From Neptuniibacter sp. 1_MG-2023 (GTDB taxonomy: Bacteria > Pseudomonadota > Gammaproteobacteria > Pseudomonadales > Balneatricaceae): DNA of 64,000 bases. The notes under the pieces are model-generated. The model saw nothing but the letters and a program-made list of their open reading frames with translations, did no database searches and was not told the DNA's origin. The stretch covers positions 273,285-337,284 of the forward strand of contig NZ_JAUOQR010000003.1 of assembly GCF_030547185.1 (NCBI RefSeq). Reading direction: 5' to 3'. Positions within the stretch are counted from its first letter, which is position 1. Each line of letters begins with the position of its first letter. Of the stretch, positions 26,526-35,628 are shown one piece after another. Position numbers and translations under genes: made by a program.

Positions 26526-26653
26526 TGGTATAAATCCGCGCTCAATTTGCATAAGCAAAAATGTCACACACGTGCCGACACAATATTCAGGGTGCCTTAG
26601 GGTTGAATGTTGGGGTTCGTGGAGGTCTAACCCAAAACATTTAGGAAAAAACA
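26526..26653 (+). promoter_or_regulatory. rpsB promoter and structured leader
   Basis: TGGTATAAA at 26526-26534 is an extended -10 element with a G/C-rich discriminator after it, as in growth-rate controlled promoters. In the leader, ATGTT...GGGTT (26607-26617) can pair with AACCC...ACAT (26629-26640) just before the ribosome site TAGGAAA. Gammaproteobacterial rpsB leaders are known to be bound by S2 for feedback control; I infer the same here from position and pairing only. Confidence 0.45.
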
Positions 26654-27394
26654 ATGGCTAAAACTACTATGCGTGACCTGCTTAAAGCAGGCGTTCACTT
26701 CGGTCACCAGACTCGTTACTGGAACCCGAAAATGTCAAAATTCATTTTCGGTGCTCGTAACAAAATCCATATCATCAACCTAGAGCACACACTTCCTGCT
26801 CTTAATGGTGCATTGGATAGCATCCAGAATATGGCATCTAACAAAAATAAAGTTCTTTTTGTTGGTACAAAACGTGCAGCAAGCAAAATCATTAAAGAAG
26901 AAGCTAGCCGTGCATCTATGCCATACGTTAACCACCGTTGGTTGGGTGGTATGCTGACTAACTACAAGACTATTCGTCAGTCTATCCGTCGTCTTCGTGA
27001 TCTAGAATCACAGAGCCAAGACGGTACGTTTGAAAAGCTAACTAAGAAAGAAGCTTTGATGCGTCAGCGTGAAATGGAAAAGCTAGAGCGTTCTATCGGT
27101 GGTATTAAAGAGATGGGCGGCCTGCCTGATGCTCTTTTTGTAATCGATGTGGATCATGAGCGTATCGCTGTAAATGAAGCAAACAAGCTAGGTATCCCTG
27201 TTATCGGTGTTGTTGATACTAACAGTAATCCTGATGGTATTGACGTTATTATTCCTGGTAACGATGATGCGTTGCGCGCTATTCAGATTTACGTTAAGTC
27301 TGCTGCTGATGCATGCCTTGAAGGTTCAGGTGCTGGTGCTGGCGACAAAAACGAATTCGTAGAAGTTGAAGAGACTCCAGCTGCGGCTGAGTAA
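26654..27394 (+). CDS. rpsB: 30S ribosomal protein S2
   Basis: A 246-residue protein, standard S2 length. The family signatures are [20 protein letters not shown] at the start, [17 protein letters not shown] in the coiled-coil region and [21 protein letters not shown]. It joins the 30S subunit late in assembly and is needed for S1 to bind. The A+T-balanced codon choice (many GGT, CGT, GCT) suits high expression. It is followed by an attenuator-like hairpin and tsf. Confidence 0.98.
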   Translation: MAKTTMRDLLKAGVHFGHQTRYWNPKMSKFIFGARNKIHIINLEHTLPALNGALDSIQNMASNKNKVLFVGTKRAASKIIKEEASRASMPYVNHRWLGGMLTNYKTIRQSIRRLRDLESQSQDGTFEKLTKKEALMRQREMEKLERSIGGIKEMGGLPDALFVIDVDHERIAVNEANKLGIPVIGVVDTNSNPDGIDVIIPGNDDALRAIQIYVKSAADACLEGSGAGAGDKNEFVEVEETPAAAE

Positions 27395-27434
27395 TCGGAC
27401 TGTAAACACAGTCAATTATTCTCTTTGATGACTT

Positions 27435-27460
27435 AAAGAGGGGGCTAGGCCCCCTTTTTT
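27435..27460 (+). terminator. Intrinsic terminator/attenuator between rpsB and tsf
   Basis: GGGGG (27440-27444) and CCCCC (27450-27454) form the core of a stem that extends through AAAGA/TTTTT, followed by six T residues. This position is known for partial termination that raises S2 over EF-Ts output. Confidence 0.8.
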
Positions 27461-27505
27461 GGATTTTTTGATTAACCCACGACTATTTTATTAGGGGTAT
27501 CGATA

Positions 27506-28366
27506 ATGGCGAAGATTTCCGCTGCAATGGTTAAAGATCTGCGTGACCGTACAGGTCTAGGCATGATGGAATGTAAAAAAGCACTTCAGGGTACTGATGG
27601 TGATGTAGATAAAGCGATTGAAGAAATGCGTAAAGCATCAGGTATGAAAGCAGCTAAAAAAGCTGGTCGTACTGCTGCTGAAGGTGTTGTTCTAGTTAAG
27701 GTCGCTGATGATAATAGCTACGCTGTTGCTGTAGAGGTTAACTCTGAAACTGATTTCGCTGCGCGCGATGAAGGTTTCTTAGCGTTTTCAAATGTTGTTC
27801 TTGATAAAGCATTTGCTGGTAAAGAAACAAACGTTGAAACTTTGATGGCTGGTGAATTGAACGATGCACGTGATGCATTAGTTCAGAAAATCGGTGAAAA
27901 CATTGGCGTACGCCGTGTGTTCTTAGTTGAAGGTGGTGTTGTCGCTGCCTATGTTCATAGTAATAACAAAATTGCTGCAATGGTTCAGCTTGAAGGCGGT
28001 AACGCTGAAACAGCTAAAGATATTGCTATGCACGTGACTGCTGTTAATCCTCAGGTTGTAAGTAAAGATGATATGCCTGAAGATGTAGTTGCTAAAGAGA
28101 AAGAAATTATTCTTGCTCAGCCAGATATGGCTAGTAAGCCAGCAGAAATTGCTGAGAAAATGGTTGTTGGTCGTATCAATAAATTCTTGGCAGAGAATAG
28201 CTTGGTAGAGCAAGCGTTCGTTAAAAATCCTGAGCTTAAAGTGGGCCAGGTTGCTAAAGATGCTGGTGCGACAGTTAAATCCTTTACTCGTATAGAAGTG
28301 GGTGAAGGCATTGAAGTTGAAGAAGTGGATTTTGCTGCTGAAGTTGCTGCTCAGTTGAAAGGCTAA
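27506..28366 (+). CDS. tsf: Elongation factor Ts
   Basis: A 286-residue guanine nucleotide exchange factor for EF-Tu. The N-terminal UBA-like domain has [20 protein letters not shown] and the core has [18 protein letters not shown], where the TDF run inserts into EF-Tu. The dimerisation and C-terminal parts are complete, ending EVAAQLKG. Codon use is strongly biased, as expected for an abundant protein. Confidence 0.98.
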   Translation: MAKISAAMVKDLRDRTGLGMMECKKALQGTDGDVDKAIEEMRKASGMKAAKKAGRTAAEGVVLVKVADDNSYAVAVEVNSETDFAARDEGFLAFSNVVLDKAFAGKETNVETLMAGELNDARDALVQKIGENIGVRRVFLVEGGVVAAYVHSNNKIAAMVQLEGGNAETAKDIAMHVTAVNPQVVSKDDMPEDVVAKEKEIILAQPDMASKPAEIAEKMVVGRINKFLAENSLVEQAFVKNPELKVGQVAKDAGATVKSFTRIEVGEGIEVEEVDFAAEVAAQLKG

Positions 28367-28384
28367 CTTGCTGTAAAACCTTCC

Positions 28385-28420
28385 GATTGCGCATGTTCTG
28401 CATGCGCAATCTTCCCTTTT
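28385..28420 (+). terminator. Hairpin between tsf and pyrH
   Basis: GATTGCGCATG (28385-28395) pairs perfectly with CATGCGCAATC (28401-28411) around a 5-base loop, followed by TTCCCTTTT. This is a strong stem with a moderate T-tract, so it probably ends most rpsB-tsf transcripts. A pyrH promoter would lie in the following 40 bases. Confidence 0.75.
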
Positions 28421-28463
28421 CCTGATACACTATCCTGATCTCAATTTCTGCGGAGATAGACGG

Positions 28464-29222
28464 ATGCCATCTACCGAAAAACGATCCAAGTATAAACGTA
28501 TTCTGCTCAAGTTGAGCGGTGAAGCCCTGATGGGCGAAGAAAGCTTTGGTATTGATTCCAATGTCCTCAATCGAATGGCGCTTGAAATTGGCCAGTTGGT
28601 TGGAATAGGTGTGCAAGTGGGTATGGTGATCGGTGGCGGGAATTTATTCCGCGGTGCCGCACTCAATGCTGCTGGCTTAGATCGAGTTACTGGCGATCAC
28701 ATGGGAATGTTAGCTACGGTTATGAATGCATTAGCTATGCGCGATGCTTTAGAACGTAGCAATATTAATACACGTGTTATGTCTGCAATTCCTATGAGTG
28801 GTGTCGTTGATCATTATGATCGTCGTAACGCGATACGTTACTTGAATCAGGGTGATGTAGTTATTTTTGCCGCGGGCACAGGTAACCCATTTTTCACTAC
28901 AGATTCTGCCGCTTGTTTACGTGGTATAGAAATTGACGCAGACGTTGTGTTAAAAGCGACAAAAGTTGATGGTGTATATACTGCCGACCCAGTGAAAGAT
29001 CCAACAGCGCGCCGATACCTTCATTTAAATTATGATGAAGTTCTGGAGCAGCAGTTAGGAGTGATGGATCTGACGGCGATATGTTTAACGCGCGATCATA
29101 ATATGCCTGTTCGTGTATTTAATATGAATAAATCAGGTGCTTTGGCTAACCTTGTTGTTGGTGGTAATGAAGGCACGTTGATTGATTGCAGTGAAACGGT
29201 TGGAGAAAAATATGCTGAATGA
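28464..29222 (+). CDS. pyrH: UMP kinase
   Basis: A 252-residue hexameric amino-acid kinase fold protein that phosphorylates UMP to UDP. The phosphate loop is [34 protein letters not shown] and [15 protein letters not shown] are further signatures. The N-terminus is about ten residues longer than E. coli PyrH, with basic residues [12 protein letters not shown]. Its last 11 bases overlap the start of frr, so translation is coupled. Confidence 0.97.
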   Translation: MPSTEKRSKYKRILLKLSGEALMGEESFGIDSNVLNRMALEIGQLVGIGVQVGMVIGGGNLFRGAALNAAGLDRVTGDHMGMLATVMNALAMRDALERSNINTRVMSAIPMSGVVDHYDRRNAIRYLNQGDVVIFAAGTGNPFFTTDSAACLRGIEIDADVVLKATKVDGVYTADPVKDPTARRYLHLNYDEVLEQQLGVMDLTAICLTRDHNMPVRVFNMNKSGALANLVVGGNEGTLIDCSETVGEKYAE

Positions 29223-29769
29223 AATTACTCAGGATGCTTCCGAACGCATGCAGAAGAGCTTAGATGCTCTAGTAAATAATTTTAAAAAGATTCGTACTGG
29301 GCGCGCACATCCAAGTATTTTGGAAGGTGTGCAGGTTTCCTATTACGGATCTGATGTGCCTTTAAGTCAGGTTGCTAATATCTCGGTTGAAGATGGTCGT
29401 ACACTGTCTATTGTGCCTTGGGAAAAACCAATGGTGCCTGTGATTGAAAAAGCCATTATGACATCGAATCTGGGGCTTAATCCTGCTACGGCCGGTGAAA
29501 ATATCCGTGTCCCTATGCCGCCTTTGACAGAAGAAACACGTAAGGGCTACATAAAGCAGGCTCGTTCAGAAGCTGAGAATGCGCGTGTATCTGTACGTAA
29601 TGTTCGTCGTGATGCTAATGGTGATTTGAAGGATCTTCTGAAAGAGAAGGAGATTACTGAGGATGATCAACGCCGTGGTGAAGATCAGATTCAGAAGATT
29701 ACGGATAAGTATGTTGCTGAAGTGGATGCACTTTTGGAACAGAAAGAAAAAGATCTAATGGAAATTTGA
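29212..29769 (+). CDS. frr: Ribosome recycling factor
   Basis: A 185-residue protein, exactly the usual length. It splits post-termination ribosomes together with EF-G. Signatures are [19 protein letters not shown] near the N-terminus, [14 protein letters not shown], and [20 protein letters not shown] in the long helix bundle. I place the start at ATG 29212, with TTGGAGAA 5-12 bases upstream inside pyrH; upstream start candidates would add unrelated residues. Confidence 0.97.
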   Translation: MLNEITQDASERMQKSLDALVNNFKKIRTGRAHPSILEGVQVSYYGSDVPLSQVANISVEDGRTLSIVPWEKPMVPVIEKAIMTSNLGLNPATAGENIRVPMPPLTEETRKGYIKQARSEAENARVSVRNVRRDANGDLKDLLKEKEITEDDQRRGEDQIQKITDKYVAEVDALLEQKEKDLMEI

Positions 29770-29809
29770 TCGTAGCAGCGGTGCTGTAAAGTGCCGCTGA
29801 ACTTATGTC

Positions 29810-30571
29810 ATGAAATCTACTAATAGCTCGTCTAGTCTAGCTGCGAAAACGCCGCGACATATTGCCATTATAATGGATGGTAATAATCGCTGGGCGAAAG
29901 AGCGGCGCTTGCCCGGTCTTGCCGGACATAAGGCTGGTGTTGACTGCGTCCGTTCCACTATCGAAGGCTGTATTGAGTCTGGTGTGGAAGTGTTGACGCT
30001 TTTTGCGTTTAGTTCTGAAAATTGGAAACGTCCACCCCTTGAAGTTAAAGGGTTGATGGAATTATTTAAATTAGCTTTAGATCGCGAAGCTAAACGGTTA
30101 CTGAAAAACAATATTCGTTTGCGAGTGATTGGGGATAAGTCTGCTTTTAGCGCTTCTCTACAGAAAAAAATTGAAAAAGTTGAGGTGCTGACCGAAAAAT
30201 GCACAGGCCTTCAGCTAAATATTGCAGCAAACTATGGTGGTCGCTGGGATATAGTTAATGCCGCTCAACGAGTCGCTGAGCAGTGTGTGCAAAATAAAAT
30301 ATCGCCTGCTGATATTACTGAAGAGTTGTTTTCTGCAGCGGTAACGCTTGATGAACTGCCTGAGCCTGATCTTTGTATCCGCACAGGTGGTGAAAAGCGC
30401 ATAAGTAATTTTCTTATTTGGCAATTCGCATATACCGAACTTTATTTCTCTGATGCTTATTGGCCAGATTTCGATAAATCTCACCTATTGGCTGCTATTG
30501 ATGATTTTGGTCGTCGGCAGCGTCGTTTTGGGCGTACTAGTGAGCAAGTAGAGGCTGAGATGAATGCTTAA
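29810..30571 (+). CDS. uppS: Undecaprenyl diphosphate synthase
   Basis: A 253-residue cis-prenyltransferase that builds the C55 lipid carrier for peptidoglycan and O-antigen from farnesyl and isopentenyl diphosphate. Asp23 in IAIIMDGNNRWAKERR is the metal and pyrophosphate residue; TLFAFSSENWKRP and CIRTGGEKRISNFLIWQ complete the active site. It follows frr by 40 bases and overlaps cdsA by 8 bases. dxr, which in E. coli lies between frr and uppS, is missing here. Confidence 0.97.
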   Translation: MKSTNSSSSLAAKTPRHIAIIMDGNNRWAKERRLPGLAGHKAGVDCVRSTIEGCIESGVEVLTLFAFSSENWKRPPLEVKGLMELFKLALDREAKRLLKNNIRLRVIGDKSAFSASLQKKIEKVEVLTEKCTGLQLNIAANYGGRWDIVNAAQRVAEQCVQNKISPADITEELFSAAVTLDELPEPDLCIRTGGEKRISNFLIWQFAYTELYFSDAYWPDFDKSHLLAAIDDFGRRQRRFGRTSEQVEAEMNA

Positions 30572-31376
30572 ACAACGCATAATTACGGCGATGGTTCTTG
30601 CGCCTCTGGCGTTGTTTGGTGTTTTTGGTCTTCCTTTCTCCTCCTTTGTCTTTTTAATGGATACTGTCATATTGTTGGCTGCATGGGAATGGGCGAATCT
30701 CGCTGGTTTTCAAAAGCTTGGGGCGAAATTAGTCTATGTATGCCTTGTGGCTGTCGTTGTAGGTTTGTGCCACTATCAATATCAAAATATAGATGTCTTT
30801 TATGTTTTTTCTCTTGCTGTTGCCTTTTGGTTTGTTGCGCTCTTTTGGGTGTATAGATTTCCGCGTGTATCTAGTTGGGGCCCAGTCTTAGCGCGAGGTA
30901 TGATTGGTTTTATTGTTCTTCTGCCTTGTTGGTTTGCGTTTGTTGAAATGAAGTCCGTAGAACAGGGTGATCAGTTGATTCTTCTACTGTTATTGCTTGT
31001 CTGGGGAGCGGATGTAGGTGCTTATTTTGCGGGCAAGCGTTTTGGCCGAACAAAATTGGCGCCCAGTGTGAGCCCTGGAAAGACGCGTGAGGGATTGTAT
31101 GGCGGCTTAGTCGCGTGCTTAGCTGTTGCGGTTATTTATAGTTTTATTGCTGGGGTGGCATCAGTCAGTATATTTCCTTTAGTTATTATGGCGCTGCTGA
31201 CGGGGTTGATTTCAGTCTTAGGCGATCTTTTTGAGAGTATGTTAAAACGTCATCGAGGCATTAAGGATAGTAGTCAATTGTTGCCTGGGCATGGGGGGGT
31301 ACTGGACCGTATCGATAGCATTACCGCCGCTTCGCCATTGTTTATCTTAGGAATGCAGTATTGGGTGTTTGTGTAA
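30564..31376 (+). CDS. cdsA: Phosphatidate cytidylyltransferase
   Basis: A 270-residue inner-membrane enzyme with about eight hydrophobic segments that makes CDP-diacylglycerol for phospholipids. The signature LGDLFESMLKRHRGIKDSS followed by LLPGHGGVLDRIDS near the C-terminus is complete. ATG 30564 lies inside the end of uppS. The stop is one base before rseP; in Pseudomonas dxr sits at this junction, but not here. Confidence 0.95.
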   Translation: MLKQRIITAMVLAPLALFGVFGLPFSSFVFLMDTVILLAAWEWANLAGFQKLGAKLVYVCLVAVVVGLCHYQYQNIDVFYVFSLAVAFWFVALFWVYRFPRVSSWGPVLARGMIGFIVLLPCWFAFVEMKSVEQGDQLILLLLLLVWGADVGAYFAGKRFGRTKLAPSVSPGKTREGLYGGLVACLAVAVIYSFIAGVASVSIFPLVIMALLTGLISVLGDLFESMLKRHRGIKDSSQLLPGHGGVLDRIDSITAASPLFILGMQYWVFV

Positions 31377-31377
31377 T

Positions 31378-32739
31378 ATGGAATTTCTGCATACTGTTTT
31401 TATCACCATTCTAACCTTAGGTATTTTGGTTACTATTCATGAATGGGGACATTTTTATGTTGCGCGTAGATGCGGCATTAAGGTCTTAAAGTTTTCAATC
31501 GGTTTTGGTAAAGCTTTATATACTTGGCGTGATAAGCAGGGCACTGAATTTGCAATTGCTGCTATCCCGTTGGGTGGTTATGTGAAAATGCTAGATGAGG
31601 GAGAGGCTGAGGTTCCTCCTGAACAGTTAGATCAAGCATTTAATCGTAAACCTGTCTTGCAGCGGATGGCTGTTGTGGTTGCGGGGCCTGCAGTTAATCT
31701 TATCTTTGCTGTTCTTGCTTATTGGTTTATGTATCAATCGGGTGTTTCTACAGTCGTGCCTGTAGTGGGTACGCTTATCGAAGGCTCTATTGCGGATACA
31801 GCTAATATACCTGTGAATAGTGAAATTTTATCTGTTGATGGTGATGAAACCCTATCTTGGGATGAAGTAAATTTAAAACTAGCTTCTCGCGTTGGTGAAA
31901 GTGGTTCTTTAGTGCTCACTGTGCGGCCAGTGGATAAAGTTAATGCTGTACCTGAAGAGTATGCTGTAGATCTGAAGAAGTGGCATATTGACCTTGAAAA
32001 TGAGTCGCCATTAACTGCATTGGGTCTGATTCCTTGGCGACCAGAGGTGCCGGCAATTATTGGTCGTTTAGTTGAGGATGGGCGAGCTAAAGCCGCAGGG
32101 CTTCAACTAGGTGACAAAGTAGTAAGTGTAAATGCAGATGTAGTTGATGATTGGTATTCTTTAGTTGATGTGGTGAGAGCGAGTCCTAATACGCCGTTAA
32201 CGCTTCAAGTTCAGCGTGGTGTGGATTTGCGCGAACTGGTTTTATCTCCTGCACTTAAAGTGGATGAAACGGGCGAATCTTATGGCTATATAGGAGCGGC
32301 TGCGCAGCCTGTAGATTGGCCACAAGAGTATAAACGTGAGCTTCATTATGGTTTTTTTGATGCTGTGGTTAAGGCATTTAACAAAACTTTACAGATGATT
32401 TCTTTGACCCTTGATTCTATCTGGAAGATGATTGAAGGGGTAATATCAGTAAAAAACTTGAGTGGGCCTATAACCATTGCTAAAGTGGCCAGTGCTTCTG
32501 CTGCCTCTGGCTTAGAATCCTATGTGAGTTTTTTAGCTTATCTGAGTATTAGCTTAGGTATATTGAATTTATTGCCGATCCCTGTGTTGGATGGCGGGCA
32601 CCTTCTTTACTACACAATTGAGTTGTTGAGAGGGAAGCCAGTCAGTGAACGAGTTCAATTTTTAGGATTGAAGATAGGGATGGCAATGCTGTTAACGCTT
32701 ATGTTGGTAGCTCTGTTTAACGACTTTATGCGATTGTGA
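31378..32739 (+). CDS. rseP: Site-2 intramembrane metalloprotease RseP
   Basis: A 453-residue inner-membrane protease (E. coli 450). The zinc site HEWGH (His21, Glu22, His25) lies in the first membrane helix; the second ligand region NLLPIPVLDGGH is near Asp405. Two periplasmic PDZ domains occupy about residues 120-190 and 225-290. RseP cuts the anti-sigma factor RseA during the sigma-E envelope stress response and clears remnant signal peptides. I use ATG 31378, one base after the cdsA stop. Confidence 0.96.
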   Translation: MEFLHTVFITILTLGILVTIHEWGHFYVARRCGIKVLKFSIGFGKALYTWRDKQGTEFAIAAIPLGGYVKMLDEGEAEVPPEQLDQAFNRKPVLQRMAVVVAGPAVNLIFAVLAYWFMYQSGVSTVVPVVGTLIEGSIADTANIPVNSEILSVDGDETLSWDEVNLKLASRVGESGSLVLTVRPVDKVNAVPEEYAVDLKKWHIDLENESPLTALGLIPWRPEVPAIIGRLVEDGRAKAAGLQLGDKVVSVNADVVDDWYSLVDVVRASPNTPLTLQVQRGVDLRELVLSPALKVDETGESYGYIGAAAQPVDWPQEYKRELHYGFFDAVVKAFNKTLQMISLTLDSIWKMIEGVISVKNLSGPITIAKVASASAASGLESYVSFLAYLSISLGILNLLPIPVLDGGHLLYYTIELLRGKPVSERVQFLGLKIGMAMLLTLMLVALFNDFMRL

Positions 32740-32787
32740 TATTAAGTTACAGTCGGTTTTATTTTTATAATGGGTAAGAAGTACTTC

Positions 32788-35106
32788 ATGAAACGCGCCA
32801 TTGGACTTCTGGTTACGCTTTTTCTTTGGGCCTCATTGGCTCAAGCAAACACATCATCTTTCGTGGTTGAAGATATTCGCTTGGAGGGGTTGCAGCGAGT
32901 ATCGCCAGGTATAGTTTTTAGAAACTTCCCTATTACCGCAGGGGATCAGGTCGATCCTTTGGTTCTAGCGGATGCTTCACGGAAGCTGTTTGAATCTGGT
33001 TATTTTGATGATATCGAATTGTTACGTGATGACTCTGTTCTGATTTTACAGCTTCAGGAGAGGCCATCGGTCAGTTTGATTCGATTGGATGGTAACAAAG
33101 TTCTTGAATCTGATGCGTTGTTAGATGGTCTTAAGCAGACCGGCTTGCAAGAGGGTGATGTTTTTAAGCGTTCCACCTTGGAGCAGATTAAGCAGGATAT
33201 TGTTCGAGTATACTCATCACAAGGGCGTTATGGTGCAAACGTTGAAACTGATGTTGAAACGCTACCGGGTAATCGTGTTGCTCTAAATATACATATTAAA
33301 GAGGGACAGGTTGCGACGATTCAGCATATAAATATTGTTGGTAACAGTGTTTATACTGATGAAGAATTAACTGATCTGTTTTCCTTGAAGCTACCTAATT
33401 TCTGGTCTTTCTTTAAAAAGGATGACCGTTACGCTAGACAAAAACTATCTGCGGATATCGAGCGTCTTCGCTCCTATTATCTGGATAGTGGTTATGTGAA
33501 TTTTTCCATTGATTCCACGCAAGTTTCAATTACACCTGATAAAAAACATGTCTATATAACCGTTAATGTCACTGAAGGTGAAAAATATACTGTTCGCGAT
33601 GTAGATATTGCAGGCGAGATGGTTGTACCTGAAGCTGAATTGAAGAAAGTTATTCGCGTTGAGAAAGGTCAGACTTTTTCTAGACGCTTAATTACTGAGT
33701 CACAAGAAGCGCTGAGTAATAAAATTGGCGATGTAGGTTACATGTTTGCGAACGTATCTCCTGCGCCTGAGTTACATGATGATAATACTGTTACCGTTAA
33801 GTTTTTCCTTGATCCGGGTAAACGTACCTATGTGCGTAGGATTGCTATCAGAGGTAATACGCGTACGGCAGATGATGTTATTCGTCAGCACTTAAAGCAG
33901 ATGGAAGCGGCAGTTGCATCGAATGAGTTGATTGAACAATCTAAGCTGCGATTGGAAAAAACAGGATATTTTAAGGCTGTTAGTGTCGAAACTATCCCTG
34001 TTCCAGGGAGTACAGACCTTGTTGATGTGCAGTATTCAGTTGAAGAGCAACAATCGGGTTCCTTCTCTGCAAGTTTAGGTTTCTCTCAAACCTCAGGTAT
34101 CATTCTGGGCTTCCAGCTGCAGCAGGATAACTTCTTAGGTACAGGTAAAAAAGTCGGTATAGGTATCTCCAATAGTGATACTTTAACGGAATATTCATAT
34201 AGTTTTGTTGATCCGTACTATACGGTAGATGGCGTAAGCCGAGGTTTTAACCTTTACTACCGTGAACGTGACTTTGACGAAGATAATACGAGTGCCTTCT
34301 CAACCGATGAGATTGGTGGTGGTGTTAACTTTGGTTATCCTATTGATGATTATCAGCGTTTGAATTTTGGTCTAAATGTTGAACAGGTCACCATCAATAC
34401 AAACGCTTCTGAAACGCCTGATGAGATTAATCAGTATCTGCTGGATGAAGGAAATGATTATTTCAATATGAGCTTCACGGGTTCGTGGAGTAGTAACCAC
34501 CTTAATAGGGGGTATTTCCCAACTAAAGGTTATTCCCAAAGCGCATCTCTTGAGGTCAGTATCCCTGGAAGCGATCTAAGCTATTACAAGGCGTTGTATA
34601 ATGCTAAATGGTATCGCCCTCTAACTGAAGATCGTAATTGGGTACTCTCAATGAAAGGGCGTCTTGGTTATGGTGGTGAGCTGGGTGACAACGAATACCC
34701 GTTTTATAAACATTTTTATGCAGGTGGTTTGAAAACGGTTCGAGGGTACGAGCAGAATACATTAGGGCCTCGTGATACTAACGATGATCCTTTTGGTGGT
34801 GATGTATTGATTACCGGTGGTGTTGAGCTTATTTTCCCAATGCCGTTTGTTAAAGATAAATCCTCATGGCGTACGCTTTTCTTCTTTGATGCGGGTAACG
34901 TGTTTGATACTAGTTGCTCATCTGCCTCCTTGGCGGGCAACTGTGAAGATGGTGTGAAGTTGGATGAACTACGTTATTCTGCAGGCATTGGTTTGAGTTG
35001 GCTTACACCTATAGGCCCGTTATCAGTTGCTTTAGCAACACAGTTAAATGATAAAGCGGGCGATGATACGGAAGTATTCCAATTCGCATTAGGTCAGACT
35101 TTCTAA
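32788..35106 (+). CDS. bamA: Outer-membrane protein assembly factor BamA
   Basis: A 772-residue Omp85 protein. A signal peptide (MKRAIGLLVTLFLWASLAQA) precedes five POTRA domains (about residues 22-420), then a 16-strand barrel. The barrel has the conserved lid motif VRGYEQNTLGPR and ends in phenylalanine (LGQTF), the usual assembly signal. It is the core of the BAM complex that inserts outer-membrane barrels. An ATG 18 bases upstream (32770) is an alternative start; I prefer 32788 since AAGAAG precedes it and the signal peptide then has its usual length. Confidence 0.96.
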   Translation: MKRAIGLLVTLFLWASLAQANTSSFVVEDIRLEGLQRVSPGIVFRNFPITAGDQVDPLVLADASRKLFESGYFDDIELLRDDSVLILQLQERPSVSLIRLDGNKVLESDALLDGLKQTGLQEGDVFKRSTLEQIKQDIVRVYSSQGRYGANVETDVETLPGNRVALNIHIKEGQVATIQHINIVGNSVYTDEELTDLFSLKLPNFWSFFKKDDRYARQKLSADIERLRSYYLDSGYVNFSIDSTQVSITPDKKHVYITVNVTEGEKYTVRDVDIAGEMVVPEAELKKVIRVEKGQTFSRRLITESQEALSNKIGDVGYMFANVSPAPELHDDNTVTVKFFLDPGKRTYVRRIAIRGNTRTADDVIRQHLKQMEAAVASNELIEQSKLRLEKTGYFKAVSVETIPVPGSTDLVDVQYSVEEQQSGSFSASLGFSQTSGIILGFQLQQDNFLGTGKKVGIGISNSDTLTEYSYSFVDPYYTVDGVSRGFNLYYRERDFDEDNTSAFSTDEIGGGVNFGYPIDDYQRLNFGLNVEQVTINTNASETPDEINQYLLDEGNDYFNMSFTGSWSSNHLNRGYFPTKGYSQSASLEVSIPGSDLSYYKALYNAKWYRPLTEDRNWVLSMKGRLGYGGELGDNEYPFYKHFYAGGLKTVRGYEQNTLGPRDTNDDPFGGDVLITGGVELIFPMPFVKDKSSWRTLFFFDAGNVFDTSCSSASLAGNCEDGVKLDELRYSAGIGLSWLTPIGPLSVALATQLNDKAGDDTEVFQFALGQTF

Positions 35107-35116
35107 GGGATAAGAT

Positions 35117-35614
35117 ATGAATTTTAAAGCGTTGTTAGGTTTTGTTTTAGTTGCAAGTATGAGTTTCTCGGTACATGCAGAGAAAATAGCGGTACTGGGT
35201 GTGCAGCAAGCCTTGTTAGCTTCGTCTGCGGCAGCTGACTTTCGTGAGAAGCTTAAAAGTGAGTTTTCTAAAGAGGAGCGTTCACTTTTAGACTTAGAGA
35301 AACAAGTGAAAACAGCTCGTGATAAAGTTACAAAGAATAAAGATTTAGCTTCAGCTGACGAGCTGAATAAAATGAAAATACAGTTTCAAAAGGTCTTCGC
35401 GGAATATCAACGTAATGGACAAGCGCTACAGCAGAAAAGAATGGAACGGGAGCAAGCTTTCGTCCAAGAGATGCGCCCTAAACTTGATAAAGTGATCCGA
35501 GCGCTTATTGAAAAAGAAGGCTATGATGTGGTTTTAGCAAAGCAGGCAACTCTTTTTGCAAAGAAAGAGGTTGATATTACGCCGCGCGTTGTTGAACTTT
35601 TAAATAAGCAATAG
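35117..35614 (+). CDS. skp: Periplasmic chaperone Skp (OmpH family)
   Basis: A 165-residue protein with the signal peptide MNFKALLGFVLVASMSFSVHA. The mature part starts with EKIAVLGVQQALLASSAA and continues with a long charged coiled coil (about residues 45-115), the tentacles of the trimeric Skp jellyfish. It carries unfolded outer-membrane proteins to BamA, whose gene ends 10 bases upstream; lpxD follows 14 bases later. Confidence 0.93.
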   Translation: MNFKALLGFVLVASMSFSVHAEKIAVLGVQQALLASSAAADFREKLKSEFSKEERSLLDLEKQVKTARDKVTKNKDLASADELNKMKIQFQKVFAEYQRNGQALQQKRMEREQAFVQEMRPKLDKVIRALIEKEGYDVVLAKQATLFAKKEVDITPRVVELLNKQ

Positions 35615-35628
35615 GCTTATATGGGTTC

